A stretch of DNA of 64,000 nt, taken from contig JAGHQL010000004.1 in assembly GCA_020080175.1 (NCBI GenBank), positions 229,136-293,135 on the forward strand. The letters are read 5' to 3'. How positions within the stretch are numbered: position 1 is the first letter of the stretch; the number at the start of each line of letters is the position of its first letter. The notes beneath the pieces are model-generated. The model was not told where the DNA came from, ran no database searches, and saw nothing but the letters and a program-made list of their open reading frames with translations. This DNA comes from Glutinoglossum americanum (taxonomy: Eukaryota; Ascomycota; Geoglossomycetes; Geoglossales; Geoglossaceae). The position numbers and the translations under genes were made by a program. This document shows, one piece after another, positions 45,859 through 55,266 of the stretch.

Positions 45859-46518
45859 TTTTCGTGGAGAGATGGTCTGGTGGTGGGGTCGGCGAAGCGT
45901 GCAGAGCCGGGCTTCGGGTTCATGGAGTATTTATCATGGCAACGGGAAAAATATAAACGTTACTGGTTTGACACTGTGACTTGCCGTTATTGATTTGCTT
46001 ATTTATTTCGGGAAGGATCGATGGGTACCCCGCAGGTTATGGAGCCAATATCTTTTGATATCTATGAAACTCCAAGGTGCTGGTGGGAATTTGGTTGTAA
46101 ATAGAGATAATTATGCACCAACTCGGATATCTTCAATAATTCATGATATCGGTAGGCACGACCCATACGATGACCACGAGAGGACTTGACCCCTGTCATG
46201 CGTTCGGTCGCTGCTCGCATCTACATTATATACGCTCGTGGTGGTTTATTTTGCATCCACCGTCGTATTTATACTATTCGGTGTCCTAGGCCGTCCTAAG
46301 GAGCCCATGTGTATTATTTAACATGGAAGATTAATGAAGAACATGCGGGTAATACGCCGAAGGTTCGATATCTCATTTTAGATAGCCTCCGCCGAGGTAA
46401 TCTTCTTCACGGGAAGGATGAGGAACGGCTTTTCTGATTTGAATTGTCGATATATGGTCCTATAAATGAGCTTCTAGGAGGCAGAAATGGATGGAAGGGC
46501 TTCGGACAGGGGCAGTCT
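45859..46518. promoter_or_regulatory. Spacer upstream of pyroglutamyl peptidase
   Basis: This 660-bp stretch between two minus-strand genes contains no supported gene. It should hold the peptidase promoter and the dehydrogenase 3' end. Confidence 0.45.
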
Positions 46519-47714
46519 CTAGGCCAACTTCCCTGGGACAACGGGATGACCAGAGCTCAACCCACCACATACGGCAATCGCTTGACCATTGACGTAGCTG
46601 GACTCATCGCTGCCCAGAAACAGCGCCATTCGCGCCACTTCGTCAGGCTGTGCGCCTCGCCTCGCGGGGTTCAGTTGGCCGACTTTGCCCTCGGAGCCTC
46701 GGGCACGAGCAATTTCGTATATGGATGTGGTCATTCCGGTCTCGATGAGGCCGGGGCAGATGGCATTGCAGCGAATGTTGGTTCCTGTGAGTTGCCACGC
46801 GCATGTTTGCATTATGGAAATAACCGCTGCCTTTGATGCAGAGTAGTCGGCTGTTGGGAGATTTGTCAACTCTAGCTCAATAGTAAGGGGTGGGCGAAAT
46901 CGGGGAGGAATAATCTTAGTATCTTACTTGAACCAGCGTTGGATCGGAGACCAGCCACAGATGCAGTTCCTATAATGGAACCTCCAGATGAGAGTTTACC
47001 TTTATTTGTTTTCATCATTGCAGGAGCGGCATACTTTGCTGCTAGGAAGACGCTATGAACGATGAGTGTTCGTCTCTGTACGCACAAAGCCGCGAGGGTA
47101 AACCACATACCTCAAGACATTAGTTTTCATTGTGTGCATGAAGTTCTCACCCGTGACCTTTGCGAAGATTGCATTCTGCCCGATAATCCCGGCATTTGCA
47201 AAAAAGACATCCAACCTCCCGTATTTCTCGATGGCCTCGTCCACCACCGCCTTCACTGCGGACTCGTCCGACGCATCGAATTTCCGCGGAAGAGCGTCCA
47301 CCGAGGGGTATAGCGACTTTAGCTCACGCTCATGTGCTGCAAGGTGAGTGTCACTGTAATCGCAGAGGAAGACCGCGCGGGCACCATTTCGGGCGAACTG
47401 GTGAGCTGAAGCACGCCCAATGCCGGTTGGAGAGTTCGCCCCTAGAGAGTCGGGTTACTTGGGCGCGCGTGTGGCATAAACTTAGGAAAAGAAATGGTCT
47501 ACCGGTTACGATTACGACTTTCCCTTGTACTCTCCTGAGGAGATAGAGGGCTTAGTAAGATTGTTATAACGAAGGTCGTAAGGTTGGCTTACGGTCCTAC
47601 AGAGTCTTGTGCTACCTCCTTGATCTTAGGAAGTTCTTCAAACGGTGCAACTTCGTTTGGAGACCTTAGGTGCTGGGTGACCTGTTCGAGACGTTGTTTT
47701 GGCACGGAACCCAT
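46519..47714 (-). CDS. Short-chain dehydrogenase/reductase (classical SDR)
   Basis: NAD(P)-dependent oxidoreductase of unknown substrate. Exons 47714-47593, 47534-47503, 47441-47111, 47052-46928 and 46871-46519 join in frame, giving 320 residues. The Rossmann motif [14 protein letters not shown] has a longer glycine loop than usual. The NAG motif (FANAG), [11 protein letters not shown] with the catalytic Ser region, and the catalytic YSASK are all present. So is the downstream [13 protein letters not shown] 50-residue N-terminal lead precedes the fold ([20 protein letters not shown]), found in a fungal subset of SDRs. Exon 2 is only 32 bases. Neighbours do not suggest a pathway. Confidence 0.88.
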
Positions 47715-48158
47715 CGTGTGGTGGTTGCTATAATAATAAATAAGCCGGCCCTTGCTGACAAGTGAAAGATTGAGAAGCTATTCAGGTTTGCATTGCATAA
47801 ATCCGTGGAAGCGGGTACCCGTAGTTCGAGCTAGAAATACTTTGTATATTATGTGTAGAATTGCGGGGGAGCTTCGGGAGCTGGTCTCTTCCTTGGAGTC
47901 AAGAAGCCGAGGTATGTGCATGCATGCACAGCAAAGCAGGGAATATAAATATGGGTAAAGCTCAGCAGAGCCGATTTGGCCACAGCTTGGACAAAATTGG
48001 CATCATGCACGCATCGCTCCTTGACCTGTGGGGAGCTTCCGTGCTACGTGGGGGGCTGAGGAACGCGATGGTGGTCGATGACCCAGGGAACATACACGTA
48101 TCAGGTTGTAGCATGGGCACGCCGTTCGTTTACGTAGAGCATGTCGTATGCAAGGTTG

Positions 48159-48224
48159 TAGGATACTTGCAAGGCACTTGTAAGATACCTGTAAGATACC
48201 TGTAGGATACTTGTAGGATGCTGG
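48159..48224. repeat. Six tandem 11-bp units
   Basis: Units of the form gtaggatactt, gtaagatacct or close variants follow each other six times with exact 11-bp spacing. Units 3 and 4 are identical; unit 2 (gcaaggcactt) is the most diverged. The array ends 367 bp upstream of the TBC gene start codon. Confidence 0.88.
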
Positions 48225-48362
48225 AGATATTCATCAGCGTTTACGGTGTTATTGGTCCCCCGCCCCGTTAAAAAAAAACCTGTTGGCCAACGTCGCGCAG
48301 CGATACATTTTATCTTTTATCCCTGTCGGTCTGCGGATGACGATAGGTATCACTTAACCAGC

Positions 48363-48404
48363 GACTCGCGACTCACGGCTCACGACTCACCACTCACCAC
48401 TCAC
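48363..48404. repeat. Six tandem 7-bp units
   Basis: Units gactcgc, gactcac, ggctcac, gactcac, cactcac and cactcac run without a gap. The array ends 187 bp upstream of the TBC gene start codon. The core resembles half of a bZIP (TGACTCA) site, but no unit has the full site. Confidence 0.88.
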
Positions 48405-48591
48405 AGCCGACACATAAACCGTCGAACTCGCGTCACGCGTGCAGTTGGGGCAAGAGGAATTTGTCGCGCTTCCTCTTTCCCAATCTTGTCAGTTAATAGA
48501 GAGAAATATCTTCACTTCGCTACCTCCTACTCCATCAACTTTTGCTCTCTCTTATCAGCTGTCTACAGATGCTATCGTGGACTGAGCAGAG

Positions 48592-51500
48592 ATGGAGGCA
48601 ACTGGCGGTGGGCCCCTTGAGAGAAAAACTTCTCAAAATTCGTCCAGATCTGGTCATTCTGGCACCGTGCGAGCTAAATCTAGGAGGATTAACACAAATT
48701 CGTCCGTAACGTCTTCAGCACCATCCGACAAGTCTCTTATTTCCTTCCCTTCTCTCTCACCTGCATCTTCTCCAATTTCCTCCCGGCATGACGCGCTGAA
48801 TCATATCCTGTCTTCTCATCCTACCTCTCCATCGCCGGCGCCGCGAAGATCACCCTCTCCGCCGTCGATTGTTGATAGTCTCACGGCGTCGTCGCCTAGC
48901 CAGAAAGTACGAGCTTCGCTGTTCGACGATGCGCCTATGAACAGCCACCACGTTCCTGGCGCCATACACCATGCTAGTGACGAACACATTGAGCGCTTGC
49001 TGGCTCGCACTGGCGCTGTCGCGCTGGTGCGCCAGCTTGCAGAGGACCTGGCCCAGCGGGATGCTCAGATGGTTGCTCGTAGGCGCAGAGCGGAGGATCG
49101 GGAGAGGTTGCTGAAGAAAATGTTATTGGATTGTCAGGTATCGAGCCTTGACATCGAGACTCGCCTACGGAGCCTTGAGGACCCAGGCTCTGGGTTTCGT
49201 GCGGGTGGTAACGTCAAGGATTTAGCAAGGGATAATGGAAGAAAGAGTGAGGGGTCCGACACGAAGGGTGTGAAGATCGACATCAATGAGATGGTAAACC
49301 AGGCTATGAGAGATACGGTGGGATCGGAGGACGAACACGGGGATGATGGCTATCTGGGAGTGGGTACCGCTGATGGCCAGGATCTACATGCTACCATCAG
49401 ACCTGGTAGGAATTTCACACCTTTGGATGATGAGGCAAGGTCGACTGATTCCGGTGGGAACGCCGATAGAAGGTGGAAAGGTACTGTGAGGGGCTGGAAG
49501 GAGTACCTGTGGGGTAGGGCAACAACAAGGAGCGTAAGTGGGGGTAGCAGTATTGCGAGCGACGCAAACGATGACGTAGAAGTGCTTCCGAGATTAAGGG
49601 CTGCCAGTGGGCCCGGACCTAGGAAAGCACTGAAGAATGATCTTTTCCAGCCGCCGGATTACGTGTCGAATGGCAACGGCAGCCGATCCGCGAGCGGACA
49701 GACACTTGCATTGCTGCAGGACGGTGACAACTCAGATTCTCACTCTCAGAAGTCTTCGGCCTCGGTTGCGTCTTGGGCGGTGAAACTGGTTGCGGGGACG
49801 TCACAGATCAACCGTGATGGGGATGGTCAAAGGGCTGTAAGGGGACGAACCACGATGGTGGGAAACGGGCCGCTTAAAGATCCGGAGACGGCGTCTTTAG
49901 CGTCTACAAAGACGTCTAAATCGGTCGTGGCAGGCACAACCAAGCCGGGCAGCGAATCCGTCTCTGGTCATGGAGCTCGCCGCTCTGCTGCATCATTGAG
50001 CGTGGGCTCCTCGCAGCCTACGGTGCGTAGGGCAAACAGTTCTGGACCTGTTGAGATGGACACCATTCTGCCTCCTGGCTCCCGCCCTCCTACATTATCG
50101 CAAACGTACAACGATTACCATCCAACTGATTTCCTAACCGACCGGTTTGGTTTCATCTACGATCAGCGAAGGAGGAAACAACAGAAGGAAGCTTCAGACC
50201 GTGCGCAGGGCCTAGTGCTTGGCGGTGGCAAGGTGGAGATGTTAGCTGGCGTTCTAAGCGATGGCGATGATGATGGTTCGCTGGCTTCACCGGAGTCTAC
50301 GTCGAGGCCGGACACTCCAGGTTCTACGGAGGACCAGGGCCCCAAGACCGCAAAAAGATGGCAGGACTTCCTTAAGATCGCTACTTCTCCTACGGAACTA
50401 CTTTCGGACACACCTTCTCCTGGCGCGCTGTTAACTCCGGAACAAGACAACGGCGAGCCGCCTAAGCCCTCCCAAATCACGATAGCATCGCGTGGCTCTC
50501 TTCCCCCCGCGAGCTCTACTCCCCAGCCATTGGCATCGCCGGTTGTCTCTGGAAACGCTACGTTGGCAAAACCATTAGTTTCGTCTGGGGCATCAACCCC
50601 TGCAAATGCCGCCAAGGACCAAAATGAACCGGTAAAGCTCCTGCTTGAGCAACTCACCGAGCTACATGACTCCCTCCAGCGTGACAAGACGGTTAGGTGG
50701 AATGAGTTTCTACGCAAAGTCCGCGCCGAGCGCCGCAGGGAAATGGAGGCGGCGGCTGTTGCAACAAACGAAGGCCGGCCCGGGCTAACGTCGATGCCGG
50801 AAGTCTCTCTTGCGGACGGCGAGATAATCGGAGTCGCTGGATTAGGAAACAAAGGCAAAGTCGGAAGGGCGAAGTGGAAAGAATTTAAGCAGCTTGTTCT
50901 AGGGGGCATACCCGTTGCTCATAGGGCGAAAGTTTGGGCGGAGTGCAGCGGGGCGTCGGCTCTTCGGGTGCCGGGATATTACGACGACCTCGTCAACAAT
51001 GGCGCCGAAGACCCCCTGGTGGTGGCTCAGATCGCGATGGATATCAACAGGACCCTGACCGACAATATTTTCTTCCGCAAAGGACCTGGCGTTGCGAAGC
51101 TGGAAGAGGTTCTACTCACTTATTCGCGCCGTAACCCTGATATCGGATACTGCCAGGGGATGAATTTAATCGCAGCCTCTCTTCTTCTAATCATGCCCAC
51201 GGCTGAAGACGCATTCTGGGTCATGACAAGCATGATCGAAAATATCCTTCCGCCAAACTACTACGACCATTCATTACTTGGTAGCCGCGCCGACCAGCAA
51301 GTTCTCCGCCAATATGTCAGCGAGATCCTTCCCAAACTGTCAGCTCACCTCGACGACTTGGGGATCGAGCTTGAGGCGCTGACTTTTCAATGGTTCCTTT
51401 CCGTCTTCACCGACTGCCTGTCCGCCGAAGCGCTCTTTCGAGTCTGGGACGTGGTGCTCTGCACGAATGATGGGTCTACATTTCTGTTCCAGCTTGCGCT

Positions 51501-51918
51501 TGCACTTCTTAAATTGAACGAGAAGCAGCTGCTTAAGTGCAGCACTCCCGCCGGCATCTACAGTTACATTAACCATCATATGACCAACCATGCTATCAGC
51601 ATCGATGGCCTGATTCAAGCGAGTGAGGCGTTGAAGAAGGTTATCCGGAGGGAGGAGATTGAGGAAAGGAGAAAACGAGCGTTGGAGATAGAGATGGAGG
51701 CCGTGAGGTTGAGAAACAAGAGGATGATCGAGAGAGAGGGTGAGAGGAACAAGCATCGGGACGAGCAACGGGCAGAGGATATGGGGGGTGGTGGAGAGCA
51801 GCAGCAGGGCGACGTCTCGGATGGGAAGGGCTTGGGTGAGTTGCAGCTGCAACCTCCTGTGCCGGTCGAGGAGGAGGAGATGGTGGTTGGAGATGCAAAG
51901 GAGAGTTTCGTCCCCTGA
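48592..51918 (+). CDS. TBC-domain Rab GTPase-activating protein
   Basis: Predicted GAP for a Ypt/Rab GTPase in vesicle traffic. The gene is a single open frame of 1108 codons, unusual beside its intron-rich neighbours. Residues 1 to about 690 are Ser/Thr/Pro/Gly-rich and largely disordered, with a short helical segment near 140-185 (RLLARTGAVALVRQLAEDLAQ). The TBC domain spans about residues 760-990. It begins with WKEFKQLVLGGIPVAHRAKVW. It has the arginine finger IAMDINRT and the glutamine finger IGYCQGMN, so the dual-finger mechanism is intact. FQWFLSVFTDCL and RVWDVVL are further TBC motifs. A highly charged helix (RREEIEERRKRALEIEMEA) follows and suggests a coiled coil. The target Rab cannot be read from the sequence. 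Confidence 0.92.
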   Translation: MEATGGGPLERKTSQNSSRSGHSGTVRAKSRRINTNSSVTSSAPSDKSLISFPSLSPASSPISSRHDALNHILSSHPTSPSPAPRRSPSPPSIVDSLTASSPSQKVRASLFDDAPMNSHHVPGAIHHASDEHIERLLARTGAVALVRQLAEDLAQRDAQMVARRRRAEDRERLLKKMLLDCQVSSLDIETRLRSLEDPGSGFRAGGNVKDLARDNGRKSEGSDTKGVKIDINEMVNQAMRDTVGSEDEHGDDGYLGVGTADGQDLHATIRPGRNFTPLDDEARSTDSGGNADRRWKGTVRGWKEYLWGRATTRSVSGGSSIASDANDDVEVLPRLRAASGPGPRKALKNDLFQPPDYVSNGNGSRSASGQTLALLQDGDNSDSHSQKSSASVASWAVKLVAGTSQINRDGDGQRAVRGRTTMVGNGPLKDPETASLASTKTSKSVVAGTTKPGSESVSGHGARRSAASLSVGSSQPTVRRANSSGPVEMDTILPPGSRPPTLSQTYNDYHPTDFLTDRFGFIYDQRRRKQQKEASDRAQGLVLGGGKVEMLAGVLSDGDDDGSLASPESTSRPDTPGSTEDQGPKTAKRWQDFLKIATSPTELLSDTPSPGALLTPEQDNGEPPKPSQITIASRGSLPPASSTPQPLASPVVSGNATLAKPLVSSGASTPANAAKDQNEPVKLLLEQLTELHDSLQRDKTVRWNEFLRKVRAERRREMEAAAVATNEGRPGLTSMPEVSLADGEIIGVAGLGNKGKVGRAKWKEFKQLVLGGIPVAHRAKVWAECSGASALRVPGYYDDLVNNGAEDPLVVAQIAMDINRTLTDNIFFRKGPGVAKLEEVLLTYSRRNPDIGYCQGMNLIAASLLLIMPTAEDAFWVMTSMIENILPPNYYDHSLLGSRADQQVLRQYVSEILPKLSAHLDDLGIELEALTFQWFLSVFTDCLSAEALFRVWDVVLCTNDGSTFLFQLALALLKLNEKQLLKCSTPAGIYSYINHHMTNHAISIDGLIQASEALKKVIRREEIEERRKRALEIEMEAVRLRNKRMIEREGERNKHRDEQRAEDMGGGGEQQQGDVSDGKGLGELQLQPPVPVEEEEMVVGDAKESFVP

Positions 51919-52021
51919 GCCGGGCCAGGTGTGGAACTGGCGTCCATATTCAACATATTCTCCTTTGTCGTTTACGGGAAGGTGTCAATGGAGCATTTAC
52001 GAGCAGCACTCGTCGGCGAAT

Positions 52022-52048
<27 letters not shown>
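52022..52048. repeat. (AG)13 microsatellite
   Basis: Thirteen AG units plus a final A, followed by an A run. It lies about 100 bp after the TBC stop codon, so it may be in the 3' untranslated region. Confidence 0.9.
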
Positions 52049-52052
<4 letters not shown>

Positions 52053-52370
52053 AAAAAGAGAGTCGGAACATCATCTTTTTGCGTGATCCTATCTTTGTAG
52101 ATGGAGAGTCCTCTCACCGAGGCGCATTGGCGTGGAGAACGGATGGAGGTGGTTTAGATTGTCTAAAATTTGAAATCATCGGGCTTTTTCTTTTCTTCTT
52201 TTTTTTTTTTTTTCCCTGGGGGTGGTTTGGGAGGCATTGCTGTTGTTGTTGTTAGATAGTGCACAGTCTGTCTGTCTTGTTCTCTTTCGAGACCTAAAAT
52301 AGATATCCAGCCCCCCCTTTTTTTTTTTCTTCTTGCTCCTTTCCTTTCCAAACTTTGTTGGTTCCAGAGG

Positions 52371-52387
52371 TTAGCTAGCTAGCTAGC
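52371..52387. repeat. Short TAGC tandem run
   Basis: About four units of tagc follow one another (ttagctagctagctagc). Confidence 0.8.
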
Positions 52388-52485
52388 CATACGATAAAAT
52401 ACATACGTATATATACACACCATATCGTCATCGCCACCACCATCCGACGTTCTTGGCGCACGTTACGGAGCGGGCGGGGTATTAT

Positions 52486-52487
<2 letters not shown>

Positions 52488-52516
<29 letters not shown>
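52488..52516. repeat. 29-base T homopolymer
   Basis: An uninterrupted T run of 29 bases, the longest homopolymer in the window. Its true length may vary between reads or strains. Confidence 0.85.
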
Positions 52517-52814
52517 GGTCGTTTGTCCGTTGCGGTGTCAGAGAACGGGACGAGTCCTTGGAGGGGAAGAAAAAAAAAACAAAGGGGGAGGGACGACGGG
52601 TGAGCCTCCTCTCCCTCTCTCTCTCCCTCTTTCCGCCTCCGGAGAAGGTTTCACGCGCAGGAATATATACTTCCGTACCCCCTCTCCCTCTCCCTCCCTG
52701 CCTCCCCTTTTCACGTGTTAGGGGCTGCGCGGGTTACGTGCAGATGCATACGACCGAGAAAAAGGAGAGGGGATATATATATTGGGGGGAGCGGAGGTGG
52801 AGAGATGGAAGATG

Positions 52815-52815
<1 letters not shown>

Positions 52816-52850
<35 letters not shown>
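52816..52850. repeat. (AGT)n trinucleotide run
   Basis: About 11.7 units of AGT, followed after one interruption by two more. In one frame it would encode a valine string, but it is not in a supported gene. Confidence 0.9.
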
Positions 52851-53182
52851 AAGTAGTGGACGCTGCGGACGCGGTTCTCTCGCCGTCGTCGTCGGCCTGG
52901 CTGCGTGCGTTCGGGAGGGGATGACGCGAGGGCTTCGCGTTTTCGCGTCGCGCGGACGGGATGGGATGGGATGGGGTGGGTCTCGCACGGATCATCCGAT
53001 CGGGGTTTTGTGCCCTCGCTGTTTGTACGTTATCGCGCTCTCCTCCTGCTGCGCAATCGCGCGATCTCCCGCCTCTTCCTCTCGTTCTTTCTTTCGTTTT
53101 TTCTTGCCCCGTGCAGCGGCTGGCCGAAGCGACTCACCCGACTGGCTGCGTCTTCTCGTCTTCGTCTTTCTCCACCGCGCAC

Positions 53183-53188
<6 letters not shown>

Positions 53189-53214
<26 letters not shown>
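53189..53214. repeat. (AC)13 microsatellite
   Basis: Thirteen AC units, preceded by a diverged ACACACGC start. It is a potential Z-DNA former, like other CA/TG runs. Confidence 0.88.
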
Positions 53215-53892
53215 CACCAGCATCGCACCACCCCCTTTCGTCTTTCGCGCCTCTCCTCTCGGGAGAGAGAGACTGGAGGGAAGGGCTTGGGACGGCGATC
53301 ACATCACTATCACATTTTTTTTTATTTTATTTTCCCCTTCGAGACTCCTTCCGTTTGCCGTGCTGGCTCCGTTTGGCGGGGTTTTTGTATTTTACTGGGG
53401 TGGCTGGTGGAAGAGAGAGACTGAGAGAGGGAGGGCGGGTCAGAAGGCTGCTGTCGGGCTTGGATTTAAAAAAGTATTTATATTATTTATTTTTTTTCTG
53501 TTTGGGAGGGGATGCGTGCATGTTGTTTATCTATTTATTTTTTTATTTTTTGGGATGCGCATCTAATTATTTTTTCCTCACACCCACCGAGCGTCGAGCA
53601 TGTCCATTAGAACTCCCAAATCGAAGCTTGTTTCTTCGTCTTCTGCATCCCAGTGACGGGGTTTCGGAACGGGGATGAACCGCCCACACGTCGCTTGGCG
53701 CTCCCCGGCCCGGTTATGGTTGAACTCTTTGTAGCTCCGCAGACTCCGCAGGGAGAAAAATAAAAAATAAAAAAAGGATCGGACGGTTTTCGCTGCCGAA
53801 CTGCGGCTCTGATTGGCCGGCGACAAAACCAGGCAACGAGTCTGCGAGATGTCGCTCTCTGTGCTGCCTCGCCGGTAAGACAGGACAGGCAG

Positions 53893-53914
53893 AGGTCCAG
53901 GTCCAGGTCCAGGT
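53893..53914. repeat. AGGTCC hexamer repeat
   Basis: The unit aggtcc occurs three times in tandem with a partial fourth copy. Confidence 0.85.
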
Positions 53915-55266
53915 GTATGCGCACGCATCGGAATCGGGAGCGGGGTAATGCACTCCTTTAAGGGTCGCAGGTGCTCTATCGCTGCTTCCAATATAAAAAG
54001 AGTCATCTCTCGCCGTCGGGGGTTCTGGCGTTGGAACGGATGGAATGCGCGACGAGCAGCTTCCAACGTAGCGCGTACCATGTAGTATGTAGAGCTGGCT
54101 TCAGGGGTGCGGTTCATTCGACAACTCTAATCCTTACCCCCCGCGCACCGCGCACCGCACCTCCAATCCCGCGCACCAACCGCCTTCTCCCTTCTCCTTT
54201 GCCGGCCAATTTACCGTATTACGGATTGCGCAGCTGCCAAAGACGACGAGGAGAGAGTTGGTGCTCAGCACTCTGCCCCTCGGAGTGGAGAGAGGATGAA
54301 ATGAAACTTCTCTGGAACGCGTTTCTTCCCCGGCTTCCTCATCCCTCAGCCCGTGCAACTGTATCCCTATCGCTAGATTATCCTATCCGGGCGCAGCAGA
54401 GCACACTCTACGAGCAGGCATAGAATACTCTAGTGCAGTTACGGTACGTACCGGTGTAGTTCCGCGTAGAGTGCAACATGCGATACGCGCTATGCTGGAA
54501 GAGAAAGGAAAAATAAAAATAAAAAAAAAAAAAAAAAAAGAGGAAAAAAGCAAATGGAAGGATTTGGCTTTCGAGCGATGTGGTAGGCGGCTTTAGCTTC
54601 AGGCCCTCTCTTGCTTGGCTCCCGTCTCATTCGAAAGATTGTGCTCCAGAAGATATGCACCTGCAGGTCGGTTCATTCAGGGACGCTTTGGCTGCAGCGT
54701 GAGGCACAGGGCTATCCCCTTCTCGGTCGCGTTCTTGCTTCGGCCTCCCTTGTTCCACCCTGCATGCCCACAACTGAACCAACGGTCCCTTTTCTGTCGT
54801 GGTATCCTGGGAAAAAACACTATATCCTATAGAGGCGCACTCTGCCTCCACCCACGCAACCCTCATATTATCGCCGTCGCCAGCATCGCAAACGCAGATC
54901 GGTAGGCAGGGCAAGAGACAACTGGTGCGGCCTCAGTGACGGGGCGCGACACACCACCTGTTGACCGAAAAAGACGTGGCAGCCGGCATTGGCAGCGCAT
55001 ATTTTACCCTGAGGACTCGCTTGTGTCGAAAGGCGCGCTACTTCGTTATTTCACCACGGCAACCGACCACTTCTTTCGACCCCGTTGCTTCGCGTTTGCG
55101 TTTTGCATGTCAGTCCACACAACTTCACTCCACCTTCCATCTATCGCTTCCACCACCACGCGACGTGAAGTCGAATAGCATCACGTCTCCTGCACGGTAG
55201 AGGCTTCTGAACAATCGCGAAACGCCTCTATAGTTTTGACCGGTCCTAGGGAACAGAGAGAGAGCC

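Larger units (their letters stand above)
47715..48591. promoter_or_regulatory. Divergent promoter region, SDR gene and TBC gene
   Basis: This 877-bp head-to-head spacer contains two separate tandem arrays (48159-48224 and 48363-48404) upstream of the TBC gene. No supported gene is present. Confidence 0.5.
51919..55266. other. 3.3-kb microsatellite-rich gap
   Basis: The largest gene-free stretch between two confident genes. It carries an (AG) run, a 29-base T run, an (AGT) run, an (AC) run and (AGGTCC) repeats, listed separately, plus further T-rich and C/T-rich tracts. Open frames of up to 323 codons exist, but they are built from the repeats and overlap on several frames. A 179-codon minus-strand frame at 53578-54117 is the only one with mixed composition, and I could not match it to any family. 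The last few hundred bases should hold the kinesin promoter. Confidence 0.5.

Noticed and set aside
46519-46560. Peroxisomal targeting signal at the SDR C-terminus (GKLA)
   Set aside because: The last three residues are KLA, which do not fit the SKL-type consensus.
52453-53424. Open frame of 323 codons on the plus strand in the microsatellite gap
   Set aside because: It is built from a poly-T run (poly-Phe), the AGT repeat (poly-Ser) and the AC repeat (His/Thr string), overlaps comparable frames on both strands, and has no family features.
53578-54117. 179-codon minus-strand frame as a gene
   Set aside because: Composition is mixed but no motif is recognisable and start and splice context are weak; kept only as a remark within the gap.
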